From Pseudomonas marginalis (GTDB taxonomy: Bacteria > Pseudomonadota > Gammaproteobacteria > Pseudomonadales > Pseudomonadaceae), in the NCBI RefSeq assembly GCF_001645105.1, contig NZ_LKEG01000025.1, forward strand, positions 7,986-71,985: a stretch of 64,000 nt of DNA, in the 5' to 3' direction. Numbering within the stretch: position 1 is the first letter of the stretch; the number at the start of each line of letters is the position of its first letter. The notes under the pieces are model-generated. The model made no database searches, was not told the origin of the DNA, and worked only from the letters and a program-made list of their open reading frames with translations. Positions 1 to 8,405 of this stretch are shown piece after piece. The position numbers and the translations under genes were made by a program.

Positions 1-13
1 TAAATAATAAAAA

Positions 14-41
14 CCTGGCGCACGCCAAAGAGTGCGTCAGG
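14..41. repeat. Imperfect inverted repeat before the DAACS gene
   Basis: Arms CCTGGCGCAC and GTGCGTCAGG are separated by 8 bases; the one mismatch would be a G-U pair in RNA. Read leftwards the stem is followed by a short T run, so it could end a transcript coming from the right, but no minus-strand gene is visible there. It could also be an operator for the symporter gene starting at 121. Its role is unresolved. Confidence 0.3.
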
Positions 42-120
42 AAAATATAAATGAGCTGGAAGCTCATGAATCTAGCTACTGCCGTCACGCAGTCCTTTCA
101 TTCCAACAAAAAGGCTAGAC

Positions 121-1380
121 ATGAAACGTATCCCCTTAGTTTGGCAAATCGTTGCCGGGCTGTTGCTTGGCGTGCTCGTGGGTTGGTATTTCAATACCCA
201 CCCGGAAAATCAAGTTTGGGTCAGTACCGAAATCCTTAAACCGCTCGGGGATATCTTCATCAAAATGATGAAGATGGTCGTCGTGCCGATTGTTTTCTGC
301 TGCATGATCCTCGGCATTGCTGGGGGCGGTGATAACAAATCGTTCGGTCGCATGGGCGCAAAGTCGTTGATCTACTTCTTTGCAATCACCAGCCTCGCCA
401 TCGTGCTCGGCTTGTGTTTCGCCAACATGTTCGAGCCGGGTAAAGGCACCGAAATCGCGGGCATCGCGCACAACGCAGCAGCCGTGCATATGGAGCCGTC
501 GAAAGGCGCGCTGATCATCCTGCAGAACATCGTGCCCGATAACGTGATTGTCGCGATGTCGGAAGGGAAGTTGCTGTCGGTACTGTTCTTTGCGGTGCTG
601 CTGGGCATGGCGTTGAACACGTTGCCAAAAGCCAAAAGTGCGCCGGTTGTAGCGGTTGTGCAGGGCTTCTCCGACGCAATGTTCAAGGTGGTATCGTTCG
701 TCATGGCCTACGCACCGATCGGTGTATTCGGCATGATCGGCGCCACTGTAGCGACCTTCGGATTTGCCTCGTTGCTGCCGTTGCTCAAGTTGATCGGTGT
801 GGTGTACCTGGCGCTGATTACCTTTGCCCTGGTGATGCTCGGCGGTATCTGCTACCTGATCGGCGAAAACGTCTTCAAGTTGATCAAGTACTTCCGCGAT
901 GAGCTGATTCTGGCCTTCTCCAGTGCAGCTTCTGCGGCTGTCATGCCGCAGTTGATGACCAAGCTGGAAGCCTACGGCGTGCCTCGGCGAATCGTCAGCT
1001 TCGTGGTGCCGGTGGGTTATGCGTTTAACCTGGACGGTGCTTCGATCTTCCTGGGTGTGGCGACGATCTTCATTGCCCAACTCTATGGCATCGATCTTTC
1101 GTTGACTCAGCAAATTCTGCTGGTGGTCACGATGGTGCTGACGTCAAAGGGCGCTGCGGGTGTACCTGGGTTTGCCATCATCATTCTGTCGGCTACTTTG
1201 GCGTCTGCCGGGCTGCCGCTGGAAGGGGTCGCGTTGATTGCCGGGATCTTCCGGATCATCGACAGCGGCACTACCACCTTGAACGTGCTGGGTAATGCAA
1301 TTGCACCCCTGGTTATCGCCAAGTGGGAGAAAGCACCCTTGGAGAGAAAAAGCGCTGTAGGGGGCGAACAGAACGCTTAA
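121..1380 (+). CDS. Dicarboxylate/amino acid:cation symporter (DAACS/GltP family)
   Basis: A 419-residue inner-membrane carrier of the DAACS (SLC1-like) family, which takes up acidic or neutral amino acids or C4-dicarboxylates with Na+ or H+. The start Met is followed by hydrophobic segments throughout. Family hallmarks are a Ser-rich hairpin SSAAS (residues 267-271), an NLDG-type TM7 motif, and a TM8 stretch from D381 to N392. In TM8 the position that is Arg397 in GltPh is Thr384, and the Na+ ligand Asp405 is Asn392. From family knowledge, losing that Arg disfavours substrates with an acidic side chain, and Asn is found in the proton-coupled DctA. A terminator follows, then gamma-glutamyltransferase, so peptide- or glutathione-derived amino acid uptake is plausible. 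Exact substrate unknown. Confidence 0.9.
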   Translation: MKRIPLVWQIVAGLLLGVLVGWYFNTHPENQVWVSTEILKPLGDIFIKMMKMVVVPIVFCCMILGIAGGGDNKSFGRMGAKSLIYFFAITSLAIVLGLCFANMFEPGKGTEIAGIAHNAAAVHMEPSKGALIILQNIVPDNVIVAMSEGKLLSVLFFAVLLGMALNTLPKAKSAPVVAVVQGFSDAMFKVVSFVMAYAPIGVFGMIGATVATFGFASLLPLLKLIGVVYLALITFALVMLGGICYLIGENVFKLIKYFRDELILAFSSAASAAVMPQLMTKLEAYGVPRRIVSFVVPVGYAFNLDGASIFLGVATIFIAQLYGIDLSLTQQILLVVTMVLTSKGAAGVPGFAIIILSATLASAGLPLEGVALIAGIFRIIDSGTTTLNVLGNAIAPLVIAKWEKAPLERKSAVGGEQNA

Positions 1381-1392
1381 TCAGTGACACAC

Positions 1393-1432
1393 AAGAGCCT
1401 TCCACGTTAACCGCGTCGAGGGCTCTTTTTTT
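1393..1432 (+). terminator. Rho-independent terminator after the DAACS gene
   Basis: A 7-bp stem AAGAGCC/GGCTCTT (1393-1399 with 1421-1427) is followed by an unbroken T run, 13 bases after the stop codon. It separates the symporter transcript from the ggt gene. Confidence 0.8.
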
Positions 1433-1563
1433 GACTGATAAACCAATAAGAAGATGTTGCGTATTCATTCTTTTCAGGCGCTGGGGTGCTCGGTTCAGAT
1501 AACGAATCGCGCCCTGTTAGTTGCCACTGTGCTGCCATTATTTATAAAAAAAACAGGTGGTCT

Positions 1564-3294
1564 ATGTGCAAGAAATCAGTGTTCTATCGGACGCGTCGCT
1601 GCGTTGCACTATGGATGGTGTTGCTATTTATGGGAACTTATCAACTGGCGGTCGCCAGCCCACGCACGGCATTGACGCATTCTGCGGTGGCCGTACCTGA
1701 CCAATTTGCTGCGGACACGGCCAACGCAATCTTTGCCAAAGGCGGGAATGCCGTGGATGCGGCTGTCGCCGTTGCCTTTTCCCTGGCCGTGACCTACCCC
1801 GAAGCCGGGAATATCGGCGGCGGCGGTTTCATGACCGTCTACTTCAAGGGCAAACCCTACTTTCTCGATTACCGCGAGCGTGCGCCGCTGAAAGCGACGC
1901 GAGACATGTTCGTCGACAGCTCGGGTAAAAAAGTGATTGCTGCCGACCAACCGCAAGGCAGTGTGATCGGCCACCGGTCGGTGGGCGTACCGGGTACGGT
2001 CGCCGGTTTGTGGGAAGCGCACAAACGCTTTGGCAAGCTCAAATGGACGCAACTGATCGAGCCGGCCATTCACTATGCGCACCATGGTTTCGTCGTCGAT
2101 GAAGCACTGGCCAGTATCGCTACGAGCGAAAATGAAAAACGCTTTGCCGGTAAAACCAACTTCGCTGAACATTTTGGCAAGCTGCAGGCAGGCACTACCT
2201 TCAAGCAGCCTGAACTTGAGGCGGTTCTCAAGCGCATCGCCGCGCAGGGACCGAAAGGTTTTTACGCTGGTAAAACCGCTGCGCTGATCGTGACCGATAT
2301 GAGTGCCAATGGCGGGCTGATCAGCACGCAGGACCTGGCCGACTACAAAGCCGTGTGGCGAGATCCCATACAAGCCAACTGGAATGGCTTTCAGATTGTC
2401 ACCGCTCCACCGCCCAGCTCCGGCGGGGTCGCGCTCGTGCAACTGTTGAAGATGAAAGAGATGCGCCGCGAGGACTTCCAGGGCGTGCCGCTCAATTCCG
2501 CGCGCTATATGCACCTGGTGGCGGAGATCGAGAAGCGGGTGTTTGCCGATCGGGCGCATTACCTGGGCGATCCCGATTTTTACACGGTGCCGGTGCATGA
2601 GTTGATCGACGAGCACTACCTGGCGGGTCGGGCGTCGCAGGTCAATTTGTCGGTCCCTTCGGACACCGATAAGGTCGTCGCCGGCCTGAATATTGAATCG
2701 CCGGAAAAACCCCAGACCACGCACTTCTCAATCGTCGATAAATGGGGCAATGCCGTTTCCAACACCTACACGCTCAATGGCTTTTTCGGCTCCGGTGTAG
2801 TCGCGGAAAAAACCGGCATTTTGCTCAATGACGAGATGGATGACTTTTCGGCACTGGCGGGGGTGCCCAATCAGATGGGCGTCGTGGGCACTGATACCAA
2901 TGCTATCGAACCCGGAAAGCGGCCATTGTCTTCGATGACTCCGACGATTTTCCTGAAGGACGGCAAGGTCGCCCTGGTCATTGGTACACCGGGTGGTTCG
3001 CGGATTTTTACGTCTATCTTCCAAGTTGTCAGTAACGTGTATGACTTCCACCTGGGGCTGAAAGACGCGGTGGGTGCGATGCGTTTTCACCACCAACTAC
3101 TGCCTGCCAACACGATCTTCTGGGAGCCCTACGCGCCGATTTCCGGGCAACTGGCGGCGGACCTTGACGTCGCTGGCTACTACCTGGCTAACCAGGGCTT
3201 CAACGGTGATATTCAGGCAATCCGCGTTGAGCATGGGGTGCCTGAACCCGTATCTGATCCCAGGGGGAGGGGCGTCACGTCCATCGCCAAGTAG
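1564..3294 (+). CDS. ggt: Gamma-glutamyltransferase (secreted)
   Basis: Cleaves or transfers the gamma-glutamyl group of glutathione and related compounds in the periplasm. The chosen ATG at 1564 has an AGGTGG ribosome-binding site just upstream and gives a 576-residue precursor; residues 1-31 form a signal peptide (Lys/Arg-rich start, hydrophobic core, AVA end). An in-frame start at 1486 would put a charged extension before the signal and is less likely. The protein carries the AGNIGGGGF motif of the large subunit and the self-cleavage site QTTHFSIVD, with the catalytic nucleophile at Thr385 (Thr391 in E. coli), followed by GTPGGSR. Length and motifs are complete, so it should mature into two subunits. 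It sits behind an amino acid symporter, consistent with salvage of released amino acids. Confidence 0.95.
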   Translation: MCKKSVFYRTRRCVALWMVLLFMGTYQLAVASPRTALTHSAVAVPDQFAADTANAIFAKGGNAVDAAVAVAFSLAVTYPEAGNIGGGGFMTVYFKGKPYFLDYRERAPLKATRDMFVDSSGKKVIAADQPQGSVIGHRSVGVPGTVAGLWEAHKRFGKLKWTQLIEPAIHYAHHGFVVDEALASIATSENEKRFAGKTNFAEHFGKLQAGTTFKQPELEAVLKRIAAQGPKGFYAGKTAALIVTDMSANGGLISTQDLADYKAVWRDPIQANWNGFQIVTAPPPSSGGVALVQLLKMKEMRREDFQGVPLNSARYMHLVAEIEKRVFADRAHYLGDPDFYTVPVHELIDEHYLAGRASQVNLSVPSDTDKVVAGLNIESPEKPQTTHFSIVDKWGNAVSNTYTLNGFFGSGVVAEKTGILLNDEMDDFSALAGVPNQMGVVGTDTNAIEPGKRPLSSMTPTIFLKDGKVALVIGTPGGSRIFTSIFQVVSNVYDFHLGLKDAVGAMRFHHQLLPANTIFWEPYAPISGQLAADLDVAGYYLANQGFNGDIQAIRVEHGVPEPVSDPRGRGVTSIAK

Positions 3295-3442
3295 CGGGTC
3301 AATCCGCTCGTCTGGCTTACGAGCATTTGGCCAGAGGCACTCGGTAAGGGGGGGCATCCAGGTGGATCGAGATCCACCAGAGCCCACGCCCCAGTGCTAG
3401 TTCTTTATCCTGCGCTGAGGCGTTCGCCTGCCTGACAAGAAT

Positions 3443-3838
3443 CTAAAGTTGGGCGAGCGATTCAAATGAATTTGCACCAATCTCAGCGCGCCTGAATGCC
3501 AGGATGGCACGCTCATGCACCGCTCCCCACTCCCGCATCGCGCTGATCAGTGGGGCAAGCGTGTTGCCTAATGCTGTTAGGGAATACTCGACCTTGGGCG
3601 GGACCTCTCGATAGATTTCGCGATGGATAACCTTATCTGTCTCCAGCTCTCTGAGTTGTAGTGTGAGCATTCTCTGGGTCACATCTGGCATCAGCCGGCG
3701 CAATTCGTTGAACCGCTTCGTTCCTGACATCAGATGGAACAGTATGAGCGATTTCCATTTGCCGCCGATGACATCCACCGTAAAGGCGACAGGACAGGCA
3801 AACGCTTCAACTTCACTCTGTGGGGTGCATTTCTTCAA
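3443..3838 (-). CDS. HxlR-family winged-helix regulator
   Basis: A 131-residue HxlR/MarR-like DNA-binding protein: [15 protein letters not shown] near the N-terminus, then the winged helix ([18 protein letters not shown]) and an EYSLTALG wing. The start is TTG at 3838, with AGGAG six bases upstream. Cys4 and Cys15 lie ahead of the helix-turn-helix; in YodB/HypR-type members an N-terminal Cys senses quinones or disulfide stress, so a redox-sensing repressor is inferred. It is divergent from an old yellow enzyme gene, with two inverted repeats between them. The 24-bp repeat there recurs at two other promoters in this window, making this the first candidate for their regulator. Confidence 0.88.
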   Translation of the reverse strand: MKKCTPQSEVEAFACPVAFTVDVIGGKWKSLILFHLMSGTKRFNELRRLMPDVTQRMLTLQLRELETDKVIHREIYREVPPKVEYSLTALGNTLAPLISAMREWGAVHERAILAFRRAEIGANSFESLAQL

Positions 3839-3848
3839 AGGGATCTCC

Positions 3849-3869
3849 TAGGTATAAAAAATGTACCTA
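3849..3869. promoter_or_regulatory. Inverted repeat next to the HxlR start
   Basis: TAGGTA (3849-3854) and TACCTA (3864-3869) form a perfect 6-bp inverted repeat with a 9-base AT-rich spacer, 11 bases upstream of the HxlR start codon. A second small repeat, GCACA-AAAA-TGTGC (3872-3885), follows. Their position suggests autoregulation of the HxlR gene, but which repeat the protein binds cannot be told from sequence. Confidence 0.45.
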
Positions 3870-3919
3870 CAGCACAAAAATGTGCGTACTTACGCGAATC
3901 GGATGTGCACATTATCATT

Positions 3920-3943
3920 ATTCCATATCGATCACTATGGAAT
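3920..3943. promoter_or_regulatory. 24-bp palindromic operator, OYE promoter (shared motif)
   Basis: Perfect half-sites ATTCCATA and TATGGAAT surround the 8-base core TCGATCAC, ending 7 bases before the OYE start codon at 3951, where a bound repressor would block transcription. A nearly identical element (20 of 24 positions) lies at 20723-20746 and a weaker copy (45436-45459) in another divergent promoter. The adjacent HxlR protein is the obvious candidate to bind it. Confidence 0.65.
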
Positions 3944-3950
3944 TGGTTAG

Positions 3951-4991
3951 ATGAGTTTGCTGCTGTCCCCTCATGAAATCAAAGGCCTTGAACTGAAAAA
4001 CCGCGTGGTCATGTCGCCCATGTGCATGCACATGGCTGCCGATGACGGCTTTGTCACTGAGTGGCACCGAGTGCATTACGGTGCTCGCGCCTTGGGCCAG
4101 GCGGGGCTGATTTTCCCCGAGACGCTGGCAGTTCACGCCGATGGCCGTATCGGGGCCGGTGACCTCGGTATCTGGAGCGACGCGCACGTCGTCGGCTTGA
4201 AAGCGCTGACCGAACTGCTTCACAGCTTTGGTGCCAAAGCCGGTGCTCAGATCGGCCATGCGGGGCGCAACGCTGACCTGCCCAATCTCATTCACATCGC
4301 GCCATCGGCTATCCCGTTCACGGAAACCAGCCCCGTGCCTCGCGCACTCGCGGCTGACGAAATTCCGGGTTTGGTGAAGCTCTATGGCGATGCCGCACGA
4401 CGCGCCAGTGAAGCGGGCTTTGATGTGCTTGAGATCCATGCCGCACATGGTTATTTGCTGAGTGAGTTCCTCTCACCACTCGCCAATACCCGCGACGACG
4501 AATATGGCGGTGATGCCAAGCGTCGCTATCGCTTCCTGCGCGAAGTGCTGGAGGAAGTCAAAACCCATTGGGGCGATCGCCCTCTGTTTGTTCGTATCTC
4601 CAGCTCTGATTACGCCGAAGGCGGGAATACCCCCGAGTCGTTCCTTGAATACGGTCGCTGGATGAAAGAGCAGGGCGTCGATCTGATCGACTGCAGCTCC
4701 GGCGGGATCAAGATGATCAAGGTGCAGACCTATCCTGGTTACCAAGTCCCGGCCGCTGAGTTGCTGCGCAAAGAATTGCATATTGCCACGGGTGCGGTGG
4801 GTGTCATCCAGAGTGGGCGTCAGGCCGAAGACATCCTGCAAAACGGCCGAGCTGACTTGGTGTTTGTCGGCCGGCAAATGCTGCGTGATCCGTTCTGGGT
4901 GCGCACTGCAGCAGATGATTTGAAAGAAATCATTGAGATTCCTGCTGCCTACACGCGTTACGGCTCTGTATGGCTTGATACCAAAGCCTGA
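3951..4991 (+). CDS. NADH:flavin oxidoreductase, old yellow enzyme, YqjM/XenA class
   Basis: A 346-residue FMN-dependent ene-reductase that reduces activated C=C bonds of enals, enones, quinones or nitro compounds with NAD(P)H. It belongs to the thermophilic-like class: the SPMC motif puts Cys25 where XenA and YqjM have their flavin-tuning Cys, and the substrate-binding pair is His163/His166 in HAAHGYL. The FMN-phosphate region (GVIQSGRQ, then LVFVGRQMLRDP) is intact near the C-terminus. It is transcribed away from an HxlR regulator with a palindromic operator at its start. It is followed by two lumazine-binding-like genes and an esterase on the same strand, which may form one operon. The natural substrate is not known. 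Confidence 0.92.
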   Translation: MSLLLSPHEIKGLELKNRVVMSPMCMHMAADDGFVTEWHRVHYGARALGQAGLIFPETLAVHADGRIGAGDLGIWSDAHVVGLKALTELLHSFGAKAGAQIGHAGRNADLPNLIHIAPSAIPFTETSPVPRALAADEIPGLVKLYGDAARRASEAGFDVLEIHAAHGYLLSEFLSPLANTRDDEYGGDAKRRYRFLREVLEEVKTHWGDRPLFVRISSSDYAEGGNTPESFLEYGRWMKEQGVDLIDCSSGGIKMIKVQTYPGYQVPAAELLRKELHIATGAVGVIQSGRQAEDILQNGRADLVFVGRQMLRDPFWVRTAADDLKEIIEIPAAYTRYGSVWLDTKA

Positions 4992-5008
4992 ACATGTCCA
5001 CGTCGAAC

Positions 5009-5027
5009 GCGCGCCGCTGCGGCGCGC
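5009..5027 (+). other. GC-rich intercistronic hairpin
   Basis: Arms GCGCGCCGC and GCGGCGCGC pair perfectly around one base between the OYE stop codon and the next gene. There is no T run, so it is more likely an RNA-processing or stability element, or a partial terminator, than a full stop. Confidence 0.45.
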
Positions 5028-5059
5028 TAATCCTCAATCCTATGAAGCAGGAGTTAACC

Positions 5060-5443
5060 ATGAGCAAACCTACTTACGTACACGAATACCACGCCATCAC
5101 CGAGGTGCTGAACCAGTACATCGAGGGCTGCAAGCAAGCAAAAAGCAGCCTCATGAAGCCTGCTTTCAATGAGCAAGCGACCATGTTTAGCGTCGATGGC
5201 GACGGTAAGCTGGCCGGTGGCGCAATTCCAATCCTGTTCAAGGGGATTGATGAGGGTTTTCGCCCCTCTCCAGATGCACCGGCAGCTATCGTCCGCATTG
5301 AGATTGTCGGTACGGCGGCTAGCGCGCGCATCGACGCCAACGACATGTCAGGCATTTCTTTCACCGACTTTTTCCATCTGCTGAAAGTCGATGGCAAGTG
5401 GACGGTCGTCAGCAAGATCTTTCACACCCACGTCGCGGCTTGA
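5060..5443 (+). CDS. Lumazine-binding/NTF2-like small protein
   Basis: A 127-residue single-domain protein of the putative lumazine-binding (Lumazine_bd_2) NTF2-like superfamily, a cone-shaped fold that binds small molecules; no catalytic residues can be assigned. The start at 5060 is chosen because AGGAG lies 7 bases upstream; an earlier in-frame ATG (4994) would run through the hairpin. No signal peptide, so cytoplasmic. It is very similar to the product of 44310-44693 and to the mature part of the product of 6702-7199, sharing MKPAF, FRPSP, ASARID, FTDFF and LLKVDGKWTV. Position after an OYE suggests a helper or small-ligand binder for flavin-enzyme substrates, which is inference. Confidence 0.85.
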   Translation: MSKPTYVHEYHAITEVLNQYIEGCKQAKSSLMKPAFNEQATMFSVDGDGKLAGGAIPILFKGIDEGFRPSPDAPAAIVRIEIVGTAASARIDANDMSGISFTDFFHLLKVDGKWTVVSKIFHTHVAA

Positions 5444-5512
5444 ACCTCTGTCGTCCTTGAGTCTGCTGTAGCTGATTGCTTCCCGGCACTCAGCCATACA
5501 AATGGAACCGTC

Positions 5513-6532
5513 ATGAAAACCCTTACCTCCGCTCTCGCTTTTACGGTCGTTACTCTTGCGCCGGGTAGTGCCTCCGCCACCACATACCCGGGAGTTGAGC
5601 ACAACACGGCGAAACTCTTGCAATCGCTTGAAGGTGTGCCGACGTTCGATTCCATGAAGCCGGTCGATGCCCGTGCCGCGCTGGCGGGCGCCCAGGCTGC
5701 CCCTCAAGTGGCCTTGCCGGCAGCTGATGTCAGTGAGAAGACGATCCGCGTCAACGGCAGCGATCTGAAGTTGACCATCGTGCGCCCGGTCGGTAGCCAA
5801 CAGAAGACGCTGCCCGCGTTCATGTATTTCCATGGCGGCGGCTGGGTGTTGGGCGACTTCCCGACCCACGAACGACTGGTGCGTGACCTGGTGGTAGGCT
5901 CGGGTGCGGTGGCGGTCTTCGTCAACTACAGCCTCTCGCCAGAGGCGGCATATGGCGTCGCCACCGAGCAAGCCTATGCCGCGACAAAATGGGTCGCCGA
6001 AAATGGCAAAGACATCAAGGTAGACGGCACTCGCCTCGCCGTAGCCGGCAATAGTGCTGGCGGGAACATTGCCGCCGTAGTTGCCCTGATGGCGAACGAG
6101 AAGGGTGGACCTGCACTGCGCTCGCAAGTGTTGCTGTGCCCAGTGACAGATTCCAATTTTGACACGCCGTCGTACAAGGAGTTTGCCAACGGCTATTTCC
6201 TGACGAAGGACATGATGGCGTGGTTCTGGGACAATTACGCACCCGACGCCGAGACACGCCAACAGATTTACGCTTCTCCACTGCAGGCCACGACCGAGCA
6301 GTTGAAGGGCTTGCCGCCGACGCTGATCCAGACAGCCGAATTCGATGTCCTGCGCGATGAAGCTGAAGCTTACGGCCGCAAGCTCGACGCTGCGGGTGTG
6401 CCTGTGAAGACGGTTCGCTACAACGGCATGATTCACGATTTCGGTCTATCGAATGGCTCCAGCCATCTGCCGACGCCGCGCAGCGCGATTGCGCAGGTAT
6501 CTCAGGAACTTAAGTCCAACCTCAGCGAGTAA
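5513..6532 (+). CDS. Secreted alpha/beta hydrolase (HSL-type esterase)
   Basis: A 339-residue esterase of the hormone-sensitive-lipase family. Residues 1-23 look like a signal peptide (MKTLTSALAF start, ASA end), so it is probably periplasmic. The oxyanion-hole motif HGGGW is at 107-111 and the nucleophile is Ser181 in GNSAGG. A C-terminal DVLRDE segment supplies the acid and the His of MIHDFG the base. The family cleaves short-chain carboxylic esters. It lies between two lumazine-binding-like genes downstream of the OYE, about 70 bases after the first, so co-transcription is likely but not certain. The substrate cannot be inferred. Confidence 0.9.
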   Translation: MKTLTSALAFTVVTLAPGSASATTYPGVEHNTAKLLQSLEGVPTFDSMKPVDARAALAGAQAAPQVALPAADVSEKTIRVNGSDLKLTIVRPVGSQQKTLPAFMYFHGGGWVLGDFPTHERLVRDLVVGSGAVAVFVNYSLSPEAAYGVATEQAYAATKWVAENGKDIKVDGTRLAVAGNSAGGNIAAVVALMANEKGGPALRSQVLLCPVTDSNFDTPSYKEFANGYFLTKDMMAWFWDNYAPDAETRQQIYASPLQATTEQLKGLPPTLIQTAEFDVLRDEAEAYGRKLDAAGVPVKTVRYNGMIHDFGLSNGSSHLPTPRSAIAQVSQELKSNLSE

Positions 6533-6701
6533 CTTCAGAAAAAGCAACGGCAAGTCACGCTGAAACTGCGGGCTTCGTTGTTGAATACACATCGTCATCT
6601 CATTCCGAGGCTGCCTGCGCATCGCAGACTTTCGGAGCATCTGTTGCGTTTGTGCGGTTGAGCATATTCCAATAATTACACTCCTTATGAAGAGCAACTA
6701 A

Positions 6702-7199
6702 ATGAAAATTATATCTATTAAGCCGTTGTTTTTTTTTGCCTTGATTTCGAGCTTTGGCGCGATGGCTCAAGCAGAAAACTCACCGAACAATCCGACAGTT
6801 ATCAGTAGTAAAACAGTAAGCAGCGCTACGTATGTAGAAGACTATCAAGCTATCACTAAGGTGCTTAACGCGTATATTGAGGGTTGCAAGCAGGCCAACA
6901 GCAGTATGATGAAACCTGCCTTCAATGAACACGCGACGATGTACAGCGTCGGCGCCAATGGCAAACTTGAAGGCGGCGCGATTCCAATCCTGTTCGAGGG
7001 GATTGACAAGGGTTTTCGCCCATCTCCGGATGCGCAGGCTGCTATTACTCGTATTGAAATCGTCGGTAATGCCGCGAGTGCTCGCATTGACGCCAATGGT
7101 ATGTCCGGCCTCTCTTTCACGGACTTCTTCCATCTGCTGAAAGTAGAGGGCAAGTGGACGGTTGTTAGCAAGATTTTCCAAACGCATGAAGCACCTTAA
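6702..7199 (+). CDS. Exported lumazine-binding/NTF2-like protein
   Basis: A 165-residue paralogue of the protein encoded at 5060-5443, but with an N-terminal extension: residues 1-24 (Met-Lys start, FFFALISSF core, AMAQA end) form a signal peptide, so the domain should act in the periplasm. The mature part keeps the same landmarks (YVEDYQAITKVLNAYIEG, MKPAFNEHAT, FRPSPDA, ASARIDANG, FTDFFHLLKV). The near-identity suggests duplication followed by a change of compartment. It follows the secreted esterase after a 169-base gap with no recognisable element. Function unknown; a periplasmic small-molecule binder is a guess. Confidence 0.83.
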   Translation: MKIISIKPLFFFALISSFGAMAQAENSPNNPTVISSKTVSSATYVEDYQAITKVLNAYIEGCKQANSSMMKPAFNEHATMYSVGANGKLEGGAIPILFEGIDKGFRPSPDAQAAITRIEIVGNAASARIDANGMSGLSFTDFFHLLKVEGKWTVVSKIFQTHEAP

Positions 7200-7502
7200 T
7201 CAGTTTAAAGCGACTCCTTAAACTCGATCATTTGGCTAGGCGTTCGAACGCTATAGGTCGGACGCCTTACTGACTCTTTCTTATATATCTTCCTATTCCT
7301 GCTAACGGCGCAGCGCACAATCGTGTCCGCAAATTCTGCTTGGGTAGCTGTTTAGCGCTTGGTTCACATACAATCAGACAATCTCTCAGGCGCGCACTGC
7401 GCTTGCCGGAGGCTCGGGTCTCGGCATTCACCGTTGCCGTACTCGATTGATGACCTGTGAATTGCCTTGAGAAAAGAAGATCCCTATGAGGAGAGAGTGT
7501 CG
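7200..7502. other. 303-base gap upstream of the first GntR gene
   Basis: No coding sequence seen. It holds a 7-bp inverted repeat AGTTTAA/TTAAACT (7202-7224), a 12-base palindrome GCGTTCGAACGC (7240-7251) nested in AGGCGT/ACGCCT arms, and a GntR-site-like sequence at 7375-7389. The nested hairpin may end the preceding transcript, although its downstream sequence is only moderately T-rich. Confidence 0.5.
7375..7389. promoter_or_regulatory. Putative operator of the first FCD-GntR regulator (degenerate)
   Basis: CAGACAATCTCTCAG differs at two positions from the CAGACAATCTGTCAA sites at 11207 and (reverse) 11236 and 8236. It lies 113 bases before the GntR start, consistent with autoregulation. 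Confidence 0.45.
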
Positions 7503-8225
7503 ATGAGTGAATCAAGCCTCCAGGTTCCCAAGCGTGGCGCGACCCTGCGTTTGTTGGTGGAAGACAAGATTCGGGAAGCTATCTCCACCGGCGTGCTGCG
7601 CCCCGGTCAGCGTTTGGTTGAACGAGAACTGTGTGAGATGACAGGGGTAGGGCGTACCTCCATTCGCGAGGCACTGCGCCAGCTCGAGGCGGAAGGCTTG
7701 ATTACCTGCAACCCTCACAAAGGGCCGTCGGTGAACAAGATCTCCCTGGATGAAACGCGTCAGCTCTACGCCGTGCGCGGTCTGCTGGAGAGCTTTTCCG
7801 GCCAGGAATTCGCCTTGCTCGGTACCGACGCGCAGATTCGACGGCTGGAGGAAGCTGCCGCGATGTTCGAGTTTCGTGCCCAGCAATACTGGCAATACCC
7901 GGACCGCGACTTGGATAGCACGCGCGTCGCACGTGATGCCCTGATCGAAGCGAAAACCCAGTTCTATGTGTGTTTGATGGAGGGCAGTAACAACGTCTTT
8001 ATTGTTCAGATGCTGACGACGCTGCATAACCGCATCACGCTGCTGCGGGCAATGTCGATGACTCAACCTGGGCGGCTCCAGCATTCGGTTGAGGAGATCA
8101 AAGAGATCGTTGCGGCGATCAAAGCCAGAGACGGCGCCAGGGCGGGAGAGGCCTGTCGCAAGCATATCCAGCTGTCGGCCAATGTGGCTATCAGCTATCT
8201 GGAGCGTGTCGAGGAGGAAGCATAG
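7503..8225 (+). CDS. GntR-family regulator, FadR/FCD subfamily
   Basis: A 240-residue transcription factor. The N-terminal winged helix reads GQRLVERELCEMTGVGRTSIREALRQLE, a classic GntR signature, followed by the FCD ligand-binding helical domain (ETRQLYAVRGLLES onward). The start at 7503 has an AGGAG ribosome-binding site; an in-frame ATG at 7467 is less well placed. FCD proteins usually repress catabolic genes and respond to carboxylates. Related putative operators surround this gene and the divergent promoter at 11.2 kb, so it probably controls the hydrolase downstream, the GST-SDR operon and the flavin reductase/RibB/CMD/RutA-like operon. The inducer is unknown. Confidence 0.92.
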   Translation: MSESSLQVPKRGATLRLLVEDKIREAISTGVLRPGQRLVERELCEMTGVGRTSIREALRQLEAEGLITCNPHKGPSVNKISLDETRQLYAVRGLLESFSGQEFALLGTDAQIRRLEEAAAMFEFRAQQYWQYPDRDLDSTRVARDALIEAKTQFYVCLMEGSNNVFIVQMLTTLHNRITLLRAMSMTQPGRLQHSVEEIKEIVAAIKARDGARAGEACRKHIQLSANVAISYLERVEEEA

Positions 8226-8235
8226 CTTTGTCCGA

Positions 8236-8250
8236 TTGACAGATTGTCTG
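8236..8250. promoter_or_regulatory. Putative GntR operator before the hydrolase
   Basis: TTGACAGATTGTCTG, with core GACA-N3-TGTC, is identical to 11236-11250 and is the reverse complement of 11207-11221. It sits 11 bases after the GntR stop codon and about 155 bases before the hydrolase start, so it would give the hydrolase its own regulated promoter. Confidence 0.65.
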
Positions 8251-8405
8251 CAAATCTGGATATTCATCACGGCGTGGTCTCGCCTTTATCTTGTCGCCTG
8301 GCAGTTGATAAATGCGCACCGGTTTGCACTCCATGCAGCCCGCTTTGGGCGGTAGGACACTGACGTGATGACGCGGCACTGCAACAGTGGCGCAGGAGAA
8401 AAATA

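Noticed and set aside
136..1113. Long minus-strand open frame opposite the DAACS gene
   Set aside because: It mirrors the symporter's codons, is rich in His, Arg and Gln as antisense frames are, and has no family motif or ribosome-binding site.
1624..2724. 366-codon minus-strand frame opposite ggt
   Set aside because: Antisense shadow of a fully motif-supported gamma-glutamyltransferase; composition is typical of an artefact.
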